Translations under genes and position numbers: made by a program
Assembly: GCA_031002005.1 (NCBI GenBank)
Contig: JARYHS010013630.1
Coordinates: forward strand, 27,309,112 to 27,373,111
From: Vandiemenella viatica
Lineage: Eukaryota > Arthropoda > Insecta > Orthoptera > Morabidae
Length of the DNA stretch: 64,000 nt
Direction of reading: 5' to 3'
In this document: positions 22,731 through 34,674 of the stretch, one piece after another
How positions within the stretch are numbered: the first letter of the stretch is position 1
Layout of the letters: every line of letters starts with the position of its first letter
The notes under the pieces: model-generated
The model's input: the letters and a program-made list of their open reading frames with translations, nothing else
What the model was told of the DNA's origin: nothing
The model's database searches: none

Positions 22731-23102
22731 TATCAGACTACGAACGGAAAGGAAAAGAAATCAGCCCCGGCCTTTACTGTGAGAATCACACCAGCGGTGG
22801 CATCTAGGTCCAACCCAAACATCGTAATTTTGAAGAGTTATTTTTTTAGATCTATTGTTCTTTTAAGGGCGGCAATCTGAAACAAAATTTGGCACGAGAT
22901 TTCTGTCGTCGATCCCCCCACCCCCATTTCCTATTTCAGCTTGCATTAACCGAGTCAAGCCTCCCCCCACCCCTCCCCAAACCAAAATCCTGGATCCCAC
23001 TGCACATGGACATTCGCCTGGACTGAAAACTGGAGAAAGGAAATATGGATGACGAAACGGGCCTGGTATGAAAGGTAACCGCACTCCCATAATACTCGGC
23101 AT
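22731..23102 (-). repeat. SINE S1, copy 7, split by unrelated sequence
   Basis: 22731-22785 resembles the SINE tail (TGTCGAGGCTTATCAGA and GAACGGAAAGG) and 23004-23102 its middle and head (CATTCGCCTGGACTGA, GAAACGGGCC, ACCGCACTCC). The ~215 bp between them include GAGATTTCTGTCGTCGATCC plus C-runs, a phrase of the M1 MITE family, so an M1-like insertion split the SINE. Both parts are heavily diverged. Confidence 0.4.
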
Positions 23103-23528
23103 GAATAGTGTTCTTAAAATCATAAATTTATCCCAATGCGACAAGATCAAATATTCACTTAAAATGGTGTATTAACTAAGCGGAATTTTCTTAAAGTAGA
23201 ATTTTGTGTATGCGCGTTTGTAAAAGAAAGGTTATTAGGTCAGAGGCATATGAGAAAGGTAAGGAAATGGAAGACAGAAGGATACCACTGCCAACCCGTC
23301 TCATTAAACAGCAGGAAACGTTTCAGCCAACACTATGAAATTCGCGTTAGAGGCGTCCTGCTTTGATAATTCAGAAGCCTCGTATTTTATATATCTAAAC
23401 AGTAAGAAAGATGGAAATGAAGGACAGAAGCGCTGCTGATTCCCGCACCATTAAGAGTTGAATGACAAAGATTTCTCAACCACCCAGATACGATATATCG
23501 GAGCACTGATTCTTTCCACAACCCATAC
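23103..23528. other. Unassigned stretch
   Basis: Nothing recognised. Confidence 0.4.
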
Positions 23529-24000
23529 TTTTTTTTCCCCCTTAGGACTTCGTCGACGGAGAGGTCATTAGAGACACATAAGAATTTGCTGCAAGGAACG
23601 GGAAAGGGTTTTTTTTTTTTTTTTTTGCATGTGGCTTTACGCCTCGTCGACGTCAAGGTGATTAGAGGCGGGAAAGGACTGGGGACAAGGAACGGCATTC
23701 GTCTGGAGTGATTTGGGGAAACCATAGAAACCCAAATGTGGATGCCCAGACGAGGATTCGAACCCGCGTCCTCCCGAATGCGAGGCCAAAACGTTAACCG
23801 TTAACCCGCCATGCTCGGTGATTGGGAAGGAATTCCCCATGGCCTTTTTTTGAAAGAACTATGCCAGCATTGGCCTTGAGTGATTTTTGCAAACCACGCA
23901 AAACCGAAATGTGGGCGGACGGATAGGGATTAGAAGCCAAGTCCTTCCGAATGCGGAGACAGAACGTTACCGCTCACCCATCACGCATCACGCTCGGTGT
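23529..24000 (-). repeat. SINE S1, copy 8, interrupted by copy 9
   Basis: The left part (23540-23609) runs from TTAGGACTTCGTCGACGG to GGAACGGGAAAGG. After the inner SINE it resumes at 23821 with TTGGGAAGGAATTCCCCATGG and continues to the head at 23998 (CATCACGCTCGGTG). Sequence on either side of the insertion repeats GGGAAAG/GGGAAGG, a short target duplication. Confidence 0.8.
23611..23820 (-). repeat. SINE S1, copy 9, nested in copy 8
   Basis: T-run 23610-23626, tail GGCTTTACGCCTCGTCGACG, exact B box complement GGATTCGAACCC at 23755, head CCGCCATGCTCGGTG. It is close to the family consensus but lacks the central segment (GGAACG is joined straight to GCATTCGTCTGG), and is younger than the copy it interrupts. 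Confidence 0.85.
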
Positions 24001-24677
24001 AGTGTCACTAATTCCTCTGCAACCTCCTACGAGAATAAGTCATGTTCAATATTTCATTTGTAAGACACGTTAAATGTTCTTTGCAAATATCTTGTGGCCT
24101 AGGGATCTGTCTCTTGTACATATTGAATGATTTCTGCTGTTGTATTTTTCTTGTATATCCTCAAAGAAAAAGTTTCTTCAAGACTTATTTCTGTAGGCTA
24201 TAAACTATGTCAGAATTTTATTATTTCAAGATATTCAGTTTAGTCAGTTTTCAGAGCTGTGTCCAAAAACTGACTGAATGATTCGCAATTTTGCATGTAT
24301 GCTTGTAGTGGGTGTACAGAATAAACGTGTTTTTGCTGATACCATGTTCGAAGCGAAGAACTTGTCAGACCACTTGCACCAGTGCCAACACTGCGAAACG
24401 GAATGCGGACCTCTTTACCACCAAGATCTTCTCTCGCCAGAGTAACATACTAATCGCTACGGTGCGGTGAGTTTACCAGGATCAATGAGAGGATTTACAG
24501 TATTTAAGTATCTTGAACGACATTTCAACACCACTGCACAAGTGGAAGCACTGTCGTATCACATCTGGCGACCGTCCCTACCCTGGGCCCTAAATAGAGG
24601 ACAGCACCTACATTCACTAGTCCAGTTATGTAATAACCCACAAGCAAGCACACTAAACTTTCTGTTAAAGCTGCACT
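24001..24677. other. Unassigned stretch
   Basis: Nothing recognised. Confidence 0.4.
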
Positions 24678-24850
24678 GTTCGTCGACGTTGAGGTCATTA
24701 GAGACGGGAGAGAGTGGAAAGGGGAGGAGGGCTAAGAAGGGGAAAAAAATTTGCTATGGTCTTACTAAAGAAATATCGTCTTGAGTGATTTCTGGAAACC
24801 GTGGAATACGGAAATCCGAATGCCCAAATTGGGGATCAAAGTCCCGCATA
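24678..24850 (-). repeat. SINE S1, copy 10
   Basis: Diverged: CGTCGACGTTGAGGTCATTA tail, GAGTGATTTCTGGAAACC body; head and B box decayed. Confidence 0.65.
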
Positions 24851-27351
24851 CCGACATCGACCACACGAACAATGTTAATCTAAAATTGTACATAAAGGAT
24901 AGAAAACCGCCAGACATGTTCCATCGTGCGGAACGATCTAATTCTGGGTTTATTACAATGTCAAACAGACGAGCAAATAATTGTTTTGCGGCACAATATA
25001 CTATTAAAAGACCAAAATTTAATGATGCATTTATCCGCTCACATTGGTAGATTTCATACTATTACAAAACATCTCCTGACACGATCTCTGCAACAGTAGG
25101 CTACTTCTCACAGCAAAATAAAATTAAAATAGAATTTCAAGGTAACCTATATGTCTGTCTGTTCATAATCTATACAATTTATTGTCCCACAAAAACATTT
25201 TCTGAACATTTTCCTTGAGCAATTTGCTCACAAAGGCGACACGAAACATCACATTTATTACCGTTTAACTGACGCAACCAAACATTACACCTTTAGGAGA
25301 GTAATCAAGTGCACTGGGCTTGTTTTTTCCCAATAAAATACAGTACAACCCAACAAACGGTATCAGAAAGAAAACAACTCTACCACACGTTACGTAACAC
25401 TCAAAACTGTAAAGACGTTACATCCATACACTGTGGCGAGTAACGGACAAACATCCAAGAACGAATAAAATTTCATTATAAAATCAGGATGTGGCATTAT
25501 GCCGAAAGTCTCAACAAAGTCATGCAAATAACATAAACCGCAGTCATTCTGCAAACAAAGTAGAATTTCCTCAAATCGCATCCAACTTGGCGGTAGCAGA
25601 TATGCTGTTCCTGGAACACAGACTTCATCTGCTCACGAAACTGTCGAAGATGGTACTGCAAGGAGTTTATGGTTTTCGCAGTCCTTGGACAAATCAACAT
25701 GGAACACGTAGACTTTCTGGTGAAGTTAAATCTAAACTTTGATTTATGAGTCATGTGTCGTTTTGCGGACGTCACATTTTGCATTCGCAAATGTCTGTTG
25801 CCTAGCAAAAGGAAGGGAAAAAAAACAGTTTCTATCCAATTTTGGTTCACTAAGGATATAACTTCGCCGAATAAGAGTACGAACTTAAATTTTGTAACTA
25901 ACCATCTGAAAATACGATTACATTTCTTCGGTTTTGCATGTTGCAAAGTTATCCGGTTCCAATTAGTCTGTTCATTACCTATGGAAATAATCTTCATACG
26001 AAGTTTTCAAACCGAGGCATCTACTAACCGGATTCCTTAGACACAAACCTTAAAACATAGTGAAAAACTTGTATGGAGGATTAGGTTTAGGAATAATAGT
26101 CATCAGGACCAAACCGGATTTCAGATATCCCAAGAATCTTGGAATAGTAGTTCCACTTGCGTACAGATTTCAATTGAGAGATTTCCTGTCGGAATTTTAA
26201 GCAAAATTTACTAAATTCGTTCCAGTTCAAAGTTATTTATTTTCTCTCTGAAACAGAGATGAATAATACGGGACCAGTAATGAACTCCAATGCAGAATCT
26301 CCAAGTTCAGTCAACCATACACAAAAGAAAATTTTAAAAAGAAAGTCTACTATTTTCAATATTTTGATGGCGAATACTCGATGTTATTAGCGTATGAGGA
26401 GTTCTGGTTCACATTCAGCACTTCGAAATTGAGTATCCTGGAGTGCAAAAGTTGTCCACTATCGGCAAAACCAACAGCAGATAGTGTATGTTATACCGCA
26501 CACCATACAGATTCTGCTGTTGGCATTTTGGAGAGCCTATGTAGTAGAAAACTTAAAATATACACCAACCAATGTAGTAATACTGAACTGCCAAGAAAGT
26601 AAAATAGCTAAGTTTTTTTAAGAAAAAGTAAGAAAAGAAAAATGTTGTTCACATAATACCGTTGTTTGTATTGTCGCCGACGAAGTAAAGTATTCCTCGC
26701 TTTAGACTAACTAAATGCAGATTTCACTGGAGCCCCCAAGAATGAGAAAATGTTAATGAGTTTTCAGACATTGTAAAACTGATAATTAAGAACTACGGTA
26801 TTCGTGCAACTATACTATATAATTCCAAGCAGGCTGACCACTTACCCCTCCTCCCTCCCCCCCAAAATTTAGTTGGTTACCACCTCCAAATAAACCAAAC
26901 TGCCATAAGACCATTTTTTGCAAACACATAGAAAGTCTTTACGCATAATTCGTATGACATCAATACGCTGATGAAAAGCTACGCAACGTAGGAACTACAG
27001 TAACTGTTACACGTAAGGAACCGTTAGCGGGCGATAACAAGCGACTCAGCACAGGCGTACAAGACACGGCAACCACTATATGAGTTCCCTACGCGAAGGG
27101 AAACAGCACTACTGCTGTCACTCCTATCACACGCCTCTAAAATAACACATTTAAGCAAGTACATTCTTGGCCCTACATAAAGCAAAGAATTACAAAATTT
27201 GTAAAATTATATTAACGGGGGCTTTCAATTATAGGAAAAGGACCTGCCTCAACGTGTGACAGTCGTTTATAGCTCGTCATATATAGGACTAACTATTTAT
27301 TTTTAAATTGGAAAATTAAGACTTTTAAACAACAAAGTTGTCAGGTTTTGA

Positions 27352-27385
<34 letters not shown>

Positions 27386-27882
27386 ACATCCTTCTCAAAT
27401 ATTGACCGTATCCTGTATTTAATCAAAGCTATTAGCACTATTTTATTGCAAGTGTTATTTATTCAGAGTACATTGCGTCCTAATGGATGGGATAGATACT
27501 ACATATTACAAATTTCTCTGGGACTGGACGGCTTCAGTAGCGTCATTTGAGAGACGTGGGGCCAAGTCCACTACCTAACCTGAAAATATATGCAGTGTTG
27601 TTCCTGTGACCATATCCGTATCTGTGAAGGTCGTCAGAGTATGGAATTCCAGTTGAGCGAGGCTCATCCCACACTCCGCCGTTTGGTTTTATGAATTTAC
27701 TCCTCTAATTAAGTGTTGATTCGTCCAAAAGTATTTAGACACCGTGAAGATATTGCAGTCAAATGAGTTAAGTCACCTCTTAAGTTCTTTGATATTTCGT
27801 CACTGGAAAAATGAGATCATAATAAGATGGCGACATGTCGACCGTGTAATTCTGATGTATTGTAACTTATTTTAGGTCTAAC
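24851..27882. other. Largest unassigned stretch (3 kb)
   Basis: No gene, tRNA or transposon end could be supported. Frames of 166 codons (25497-25997, minus) and 95 codons (25753-26040, plus) overlap on opposite strands and have no recognisable domain. A 30-base T-run at about 27353-27382 may be a retrocopy tail. Confidence 0.4.
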
Positions 27883-27890
27883 CTCTAGTG

Positions 27891-28813
27891 CAGTGATGGC
27901 GAACCTTTATTGATCCACGTGCCATTTTTTATTAAAGAAATGTTGAATGAAACCATGATGTGCCATCAAACAATCATGACTTAGTAATTAATGGGAAAAG
28001 AAATAAAACTAAATACTATCCCCTTAAAACTTTATATTTGCAACCAGAAATATGCATTTTTTTTTTTATTCTAAGCAATAATAAGATCTACAGTTTTGCG
28101 TTTATCTAAGTAGATAAAACTAGCGCAGCTTCGGTTGTTGCAAATTAGATGCCTAATAACTTATATTACGTTCATACTTTGTTACTTTTAGCAACATGCA
28201 AGCTGAAGTCGAGTCTTCTAACAAAATGTTTCGAAGCGAATCTTAAATATTATTATGGTTCACTATTTTGACAGATTTGTGATTTGTTTCATAGTGCTTT
28301 TTTACGGATGATGTTCCACATATCGCTGTTCTAGAACATAAAGAACACACCGCTTCATCACCTTTATTAATCATACCGTATTTCTCAGTCCGACAAGGTT
28401 GAAATTTTCTATTACACTTATCTTGCACCTTTTTTTGTTTGCCAAATTAGCCATGTTGAATAGTTGTAAATCTAACGCAAACAAGCGACTTTGTTAACGA
28501 AATTGGTTTAAAAATGCAAGAACTATGCGTAACTGATAAAAGCAGTCAACGACGTCGACAAAAACAAGCAAGTGGTTAAGTTATCTTGGCTCCCCTCCCG
28601 TCGCCTCGCCGCCTGCGCTTGTTGCAACGTTCGTCAAAATTCGCGCGTAATCTACCTCTTTTGCGCAATCTGCAGTCGCTCCGGCACCGGTACTTTCGTT
28701 CACGATGAACTTTGTTAATATGTTCTAATTATGTAGACGAAAAAATAAATTCGTTACCTATATCCATAAGGAACCTATTTAATTAATGCCGTGCCATTGG
28801 TTCACCATCCTTT
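27891..28813 (-). mobile_element. hAT element remnant with 8-bp duplication
   Basis: The left end CAGTGATGGCGAACC and right end GGTTCACCATCC are inverted repeats of hAT type. CTCTAGTG lies directly on both sides (27883-27890 and 28814-28821), an exact 8-bp duplication. The last bases of the right terminus are mutated. Orientation is set by the zinc-finger remnant inside. Confidence 0.75.
28243..28428 (-). pseudogene. hAT transposase N-terminal BED-type zinc finger remnant
   Basis: A 61-residue open stretch starting MQDKCNRKFQ contains VCSLCSRTAICGTSSVKKHY then ETNHK: C-x2-C and H-x4-H with the SSVKKHYETNH phrase of BED fingers that bind DNA at the N-terminus of hAT transposases. The catalytic RNase-H-like domain and C-terminal dimerisation region are absent from the element. 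Confidence 0.65.
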
Positions 28814-28918
28814 CTCTAGTGTAACTGCATTGTCAGAGTGCACTATGTACCACAGACCTCTTTAGACATTTTACGGTCAAAAAATCTCATTATACCTTGC
28901 TTTTACTTTATGTATGCC

Positions 28919-29309
28919 AAGGGACCGTGCACAAACTACGTGACTCAGTCCAGGCGGGGGAGGGGGGGGGGTGGCTGAAAGGCTACGCTGGGCTACGTGG
29001 AGGAGGGGGGGGGGGTTCCGAGCCAGGCCACGTAGCTTTCCTTTCCTAACATTTTTCACAGTTAAAATGAGGAACAGAACTCACAACAGCAAGTGAATAT
29101 TTATTTCCCTCAGTTAATTATCTCCGTATGTAATTACAATAGTCTGACAAGAGAAAACAGTACAAAATGTCTTCTGGAATCAAAAGCTACGTGCTACGTG
29201 AGAGGGGGGGGGGAGGGTAGAGGCAAAGCCACGTAGGGCTACGTAGGGGGAAAGGGGGGGGGGGTTCACAGGAGGCCAAAATGGAGCTACGTGGTTTATG
29301 CACGCTCCC
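28919..29309. mobile_element. GC-tract MITE (family M1), copy E
   Basis: Left end GGGACCGTGCACAAACTACG; right end reverse-complements to GGGGAGCGTGCATAAACCACG. CAA flanks both termini, a 3-bp duplication. The interior repeats GGCTACGTGG-like boxes and holds at least four G-runs of 8 or more (28960-29010, 29205-29265), so this strand could form G-quadruplexes. Confidence 0.65.
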
Positions 29310-30147
29310 CAACTAGTGTAATACACCATCCTGTCTTCCTCTAGGCTATACTGGTAGAAAATTCCACATTCAGTCACGAATCGTATTTTACAATGCCTCT
29401 CGCATGAATATATCACGGGAATGCAGGATGCGGTTTGCATATCTGCGTAAATCTTCTTCCGACTGTGGTCATCAAAACTTTTTTTTTTAATCCGACCCAA
29501 ATTTATCCCAATGTTTTAATTATAGACCTTTACAACTTATTGCAAATACCTCCAATTTTTTTGTAACGTTTCTCTTCTTTAGCCACTCTAGCAGCTTTTC
29601 CGAAGTTCGCGATCCCTGCTGCGAGAATGCCAGCTGCAGACATCCTGGCAAATATAGACAATGGAGGGATGGTAAACCATTTCTTTTTCTTATTCTTCTT
29701 TTTTGTTTTTGATGCCCGCACGCAGTTTCAGCTTGATACACATGTCCCTATTAACTATGAATACTGCAGTGCGTTCGCCAAACTTTGTATCCTTCGGATG
29801 ATGACAGCAATAGCAGAAATATATTTCTGAGGGGACTAAAAACGAGACAAGTTAATATGGTATTTTCTGTTGTATCGTCAGGTGGTTTATTAGACTTTTC
29901 CCACGCAGTGCATGCGGAAGTTAATTGCGAAATCCAATTTGACTGTAAAATCGTCTCAATAAATATAACAAATATAATGCATGTATATGTAAACTGGGTG
30001 AAATATAACAGTTAAGTACAATTACTAATGGTGTCATGAGTGTAGATACTACCGATGCAGACTGATAGTGTATCCGTCCCACCCTATACCTTTTATGAAA
30101 GACACTCAAGATAATTTCTCAAACAAACAATACGTTGATAAAAATTT
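29310..30147. other. Unassigned stretch
   Basis: Nothing recognised. Overlapping frames on both strands at 29520-29830 reflect a lysine/phenylalanine-rich composition. Confidence 0.4.
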
Positions 30148-30395
30148 TACGAGCGGTCTGGTAGCTCAGTGGTTAAGGCACCGACTTTAAGAAGTTCGTT
30201 GCTCTGGTCCTGGATTCAAATCCAGGTGGGGGCAAGAATTTAAGAGTTGTGTTATATCATATGAGCTACGCCACGTCGTTTTGTAGTTCGAATTCCATGT
30301 TAGGTCCCAGAAGGAAGAACTGGCCATCCCAACTCTGACAATGGTTTAGCATGCCTCATTCGGGAGTATCCAACCTTCGGGTTGTGAACTAAGTA
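30148..30395 (+). repeat. tRNA-derived SINE (family S2), copy 2
   Basis: Head TCTGGTAGCTCAGTGGTTAA (A box) and CCTGGATTCAAATCCAGG (B box in a perfect T-arm hairpin), then a body ending CGGGAGTATCCAACC and GGGTTGTGAACTAAG. It is the best copy of the second SINE family; the D- and T-arms are tRNA-like, but the sequence continues without a gene boundary. Confidence 0.7.
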
Positions 30396-30573
30396 AGTTA
30401 AAAATTTAATTTCTTAATTCTTGAAGGAATTAAAAGTGACAATAAAAGACTATGGTTATATCAATTGTGTTGGTTGGAGAGTTTCGTAATTACGCATACC
30501 TACTGCAAGAGCTAAATTATTAGGAAATCTCCAGGAACAATAGAATCAACGAAAGGGATAGAATTTTACTATA

Positions 30574-31939
30574 CCGAGTGTTACAAAAAAATGTATACAC
30601 ACTTTTAAAGGTCATAGAGAGTTCGTTTTCACGCTTGAGAGGATGAAATTTGGTACAAACGTAGTGTGATGTTTGCTCAATAAGTGGCAGCAAGCTAGGG
30701 CCGTGACGCGGGCAGCGGTGCTTAACTGATATCAATATGGCGGAAGTACGGTTGAACTTTGAAGACCGTAAGCAATTGTTGTAGTGGTACTGGAAATTTG
30801 AGAATGTGGCTGCTGTCCAGAGACAGTGGAGACGTGAGTTTGGTACAGATCCACCTACACGGTTAACAATTACCCGTATACGTGACAAATTCGAGCTGCA
30901 TGGAACAGTGTGTGATGTACACAAAGGCCGATCAGGGTGACCTCGCACAGCTACGAGTGACGAGTCCTCGGCTGCGGTGCTGGAACGCTTTCAGCAGTCG
31001 CCACAAAAATATACAAGGCAATGTGCGCGTGAGAATGGTGTAAGTCATGTCAGCGTGCTACGCATTCTGAAGAAAGACAAGTTTAAAGTGTACATTCCCA
31101 GACTGGTGCAACAGTTAAACGACGACGACTCAGATCGTAGGTTACAATTTTGTGAATGGTTTCGGGACATGGTTAACAATGTTCCGGGATTTGTGGGGAA
31201 TGTGGTTTGGTCAGATGAAGCACAGTTCAAGCTCAATGGAACTGTCAACAGACACAATTGTGTGTACTGGGCTGACAATAATCCCCACATCACAGTGGAA
31301 ACGGCTGTGAATTTGCCTGGTGAAAATGTGTGGTGCGGATTGACTCGTAGGGGACTCATTGGTCCTTTCCGTTATGAAGGTACTTTAACCGGTGAACTTT
31401 ATCTGAGAATGCTTAACGATTCAATTTTACCTGCCATTCATGAACTGTACGGTAATGAGAGGATTTATTATCAACAAGATGGCGCCCCTGCGCACTACCA
31501 TAGGGATGTGAGAGCATACCTTGATCTACATTTTCCAGAGAATTGGATAGGACGCAGGGGTCCAATCGAGTTTCCTGCGCGTTCTCCAGATCTAATACCG
31601 TTGGACTTCTACTTATGGGGATCAGTGAAAGACCAGGTGTACAGAAGAAAACCAGATAACCTGAACGAACTTTGGGATGAGATTAGAACAGTGTGCGCAG
31701 ATATCCCACTGGAAACTTTAGCGGTAGTTACCGAATCAGTCGCAACCCGTGTTCAGAAATGCATTGATGCAGAAGGCCATCACTTTGAACACTTAACATA
31801 AACATTTACCCCAGAAAGTGTATTGGAAACTTCAAACAGACTTATAATCTTACTTTCAGGCTAATAAACATTTTGTATGAAAACGTTTCCATGTTTTTTC
31901 TTCTCCTGAAGTGTGTATACATTTTTCTGTAACACTCGG
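30574..31939 (+). mobile_element. DD41D Tc1/mariner-superfamily transposon, near complete
   Basis: 1366 bp. The TIRs, starting CCGAGTGTTACA, match in 30 of 31 terminal bases and are flanked by TA (30572-30573 and 31940-31941). One transposase gene fills the element, inactivated by two stops. The structure and few lesions point to a fairly recent insertion. Confidence 0.9.
30737..31801 (+). pseudogene. DDE transposase, DD41D type, two nonsense mutations
   Basis: From ATG 30737 one frame runs to the stop at 31801 (354 codons), interrupted by TAG at 30782-30784 (codon 16) and TGA at 30938-30940 (codon 68). The TGA falls on the arginine of the GRPR-like linker between the two helix-turn-helix domains and is explained by one C-to-T change (CGA to TGA). 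The remainder (274 codons open from 30977, a GTG) has all three catalytic aspartates in WSDEAQF, YYQQDGAPAHY and SPDLIPLDFYLWG; 41 residues separate the second and third. That spacing is reported for the rosa/VISITOR lineage. It would cut and paste the element at TA sites. Confidence 0.85.
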
Positions 31940-32235
31940 TATTATTTAATTATAGCGCCCCAATACTCAATGTGAAACGACTTAACAATTTTTAAAAACC
32001 AATTTAAATAACAAATCCCTCCTCACCACAAACGTAAAATACAACAAAAACTCACCGTGTGCAAAAATGTATCAACAATAATTAAGCGCGGTAACGTATT
32101 GCATGGAACTGTTCATCTCAATACATAATGTTAAGAACAAATGGTTTAAATAAAGAGATTATCGAAAATATCTATTTGTAATTCACAAGGAGCGACCCGA
32201 TGGTAGCGCGCTGAAAGGACACATTTTTCTTTCTT

Positions 32236-32408
32236 CTTTTTTGCTTATGGATGGTCGACGTCGTGTCCATTAGAGGCGAGAAAGAACTGATGTCAAGGAA
32301 TAGGAACGTATTCAACCATGGAAAACCGAAATATGAATGATCGAACGGGGATTGAAACCAGCGTCCTCCCGAATTCGAAACTAGTTCGAAATTAGTTACC
32401 ACTCACTT
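32236..32408 (-). repeat. SINE S1, copy 11, internally deleted
   Basis: Tail TTGCTTATGGATGGTCGACG, then CAACCATGG joined directly to AAAACCG at 32315-32327, the same deletion junction as copy 3; head GCGTCCTCCCGAATTCG. Confidence 0.75.
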
Positions 32409-32805
32409 ATATATAAAGGTCCCCGATTTGAATCTCGGAATTGGTCAGATATTTTGAAGGCCCTTAATCTTACATTTGCCTCTAACAAAGTTTAAAGTTT
32501 CGTAAAAAAGAAACTAGTGCTTACAAGTAAAAAATTACTGGCGTATACTTAGAAGTATATTTACCTTAATCCATCGAAGATTGGCTGCATCCTCAAAATT
32601 GTGAACTTACAAGTTACCATTCAAACTCGCTTATAATCGCATGCCATTTTTAATGGTATAAAACATTTCCTTCAAACATTTTCATTGACGTTAGAAGCAT
32701 TTTAAGCTCTCAAACTAACATGTAGCTACACTACACCACCAAACATCAGGAGCGCTCGATACATCGCGGCGTGTTTACACGTGGTGATACAGTGAAAAGG
32801 ACTTT
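32409..32805. other. Unassigned stretch
   Basis: At 32420-32442 GGTCCCCGATTTGAATCTCGG resembles a B box with its arm; no A box was found. Otherwise nothing recognised. Confidence 0.35.
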
Positions 32806-33035
32806 TGTTGTTTATGGCCTTACGTCTCGTCGAGGTCATTAAAAGGTGGGAACGGACTGAGGGCACGGAAGGGTAAGGAACTCAGCCATGCCCGTAAAGG
32901 AACGGTCTCAGCATGCACCTGCAGTGATTTCAAGAAACCACGGAAAACAGAAATCTGGATGGGCGGACAGGGATTGGCACCCTTGACCTCCCGAATGTGA
33001 AACCAGAGGGTTACCGCTCACCGACCATGCTCGGG
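32806..33035 (-). repeat. SINE S1, copy 12
   Basis: Tail TTTATGGCCTTACGTCTCG, body GCACGGAAGGGTAAGGAACTC, head TACCGCTCACCGACCATGC; the B box is decayed. Confidence 0.8.
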
Positions 33036-34244
33036 AATAGGGAAGTCAATAAAGATTTGATTTGAACTTTATGATCGGCGCCTATTTGAAGCAAAAAGAC
33101 GTCCTAAATATTACTATTAAACAGTTTAGAGTAGTGTTTTTCAACAATTTTCAATCAGAGGACCAGGAAGATAATGCTGCGGACCACTACAGCATGCTTT
33201 CAATCCCTACTGAAAAATGGTTGTGAATCTGGAAGTGAACCATTAGAAGTTAATTACATATTGGCCAAGATTTTCAGCATTGAGTAACCAAATAAATAAT
33301 GTTACAGTAGGCTGAATACCACACACTGCCACCTTACACCTTTCTTTTTTTTTTTACCTTCATCACTCTTATGTTACTAACTATACCACAAGACTCATAA
33401 AACAGCCATTCACTTAATATGTAGACGAACGACACTCTTTACTATCAGATAGAAATGAATATCTCTTATAGGAACAGTGCTGTCCTGTTTTCATCCTGGA
33501 AATGACAGATTTTTGCCTGGTCACTGAAGGGTGTGACGGCGTATGAACTTGTGTTTGTAGTTGACATTTACTGTTTCACAGTTTGTAGTTTTTAGCAGGT
33601 GCACCTACGCTATCCTGGCGCAGTGTTAGTAACCCAAGGAATCATTGTTCCGTTTTTCTGACCTAACTTTGTATTCTATGTCACTGAAATCAACTAAAAT
33701 GTGAAGATAACTGGGCAAAGAAAGATGATGCTACATGCGTTCAACAACGCATCGCCTACTGCAGATCTGTGTGACTTGCAGACTGCACGACCAGACCAGG
33801 AAACATGAACATACAAAACACTCAAAAATTATCTGTACCGATAACAGAGATAAATAAAGAGAAATACAGCGAGGTCACTACGGTTAGACTTCAATTTCTA
33901 TACTGGCACCAGAACTTTTATTTTCGTCCTATTCTCATTATTTGCAAAAGTGACTAGTCATTGTGTTGCACCAGGAAAGAAAAGACGCAGTGACTCCAAT
34001 TCGTCCACAGTGTGATTCAGACACATGGTGAAACGAACCGCTACCGGCGACTTCAAGGACGTACATCGAACGGTAGCGATACCACATCGTTTACACGTCC
34101 CACTTTTGATAAACAATTATCTCAGTCTTGCTACCAAATGAAATAAACATTATCAGAAAGTGGTCACATGAAGCGTGACACGTAGTCATCTACTCGAAAC
34201 ACTGTCTCTGAGATCTTCATTACTAAAATACTGTCATACAGACA
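33036..34244. other. Unassigned stretch
   Basis: TAGTGTTTTTCAACAATTTTC at about 33133 looks like one hAT-type terminus, but no partner was found. Nothing else recognised. Confidence 0.35.
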
Positions 34245-34252
34245 CTGTACGC

Positions 34253-34569
34253 CATATATGGGCAACCCCCGGCCCCCGGGCCGCATCCGGCCCTCCACCA
34301 GCTTCAATCCGGCCCGCGAGAGATTCAGAAATTTCATATAAGCTTCAAACTCAAGTCTCTCATTAATTTTTATTTGATTTTTCTATCTGCTTTTGTTAAT
34401 TTGCTTTTTGTATGTTTGATTATGCTATTGTAATTCTAATAAATAAAAAAATGTGTGAATTTTTATCGCCTTTTTATTCACTACTACCTACTTATTTCTT
34501 ACCTACGGCCCGCGGCCTGATTGAGTACCGAAATTACGCCCTCAGCTAAGCAAAGGTTGCCCGTACCTG
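34253..34569. mobile_element. hAT-type MITE, 317 bp, with exact 8-bp duplication
   Basis: CTGTACGC occurs at 34245-34252 and 34570-34577, directly outside the element. Termini CATATATGGGCAACC and (reverse complement) CAGGTACGGGCAACC are inverted repeats. Subterminal GGCCCGCGG/GGGCCGC boxes are shared by a hAT MITE type found in many animals. Non-coding. Confidence 0.8.
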
Positions 34570-34674
34570 CTGTACGCCTTGAACTTCCGTTTCGAGCATG
34601 TAAATAATAAATGCTTCTTGAATTATACAGATAAACCTTCACTACACTCTTAAATCACTACAGGTTATGTTCTT

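Noticed and set aside
25497..26040. Overlapping open frames of 166 (minus) and 95 (plus) codons
   Set aside because: They lie on opposite strands over the same bases, have no domain I recognise and no splice or promoter context; consistent with chance in AT-balanced DNA.
30148..30235. Functional tRNA gene
   Set aside because: Good A and B boxes and T-arm, but no clean acceptor stem; sequence continues into a body shared with 21066, so SINE.
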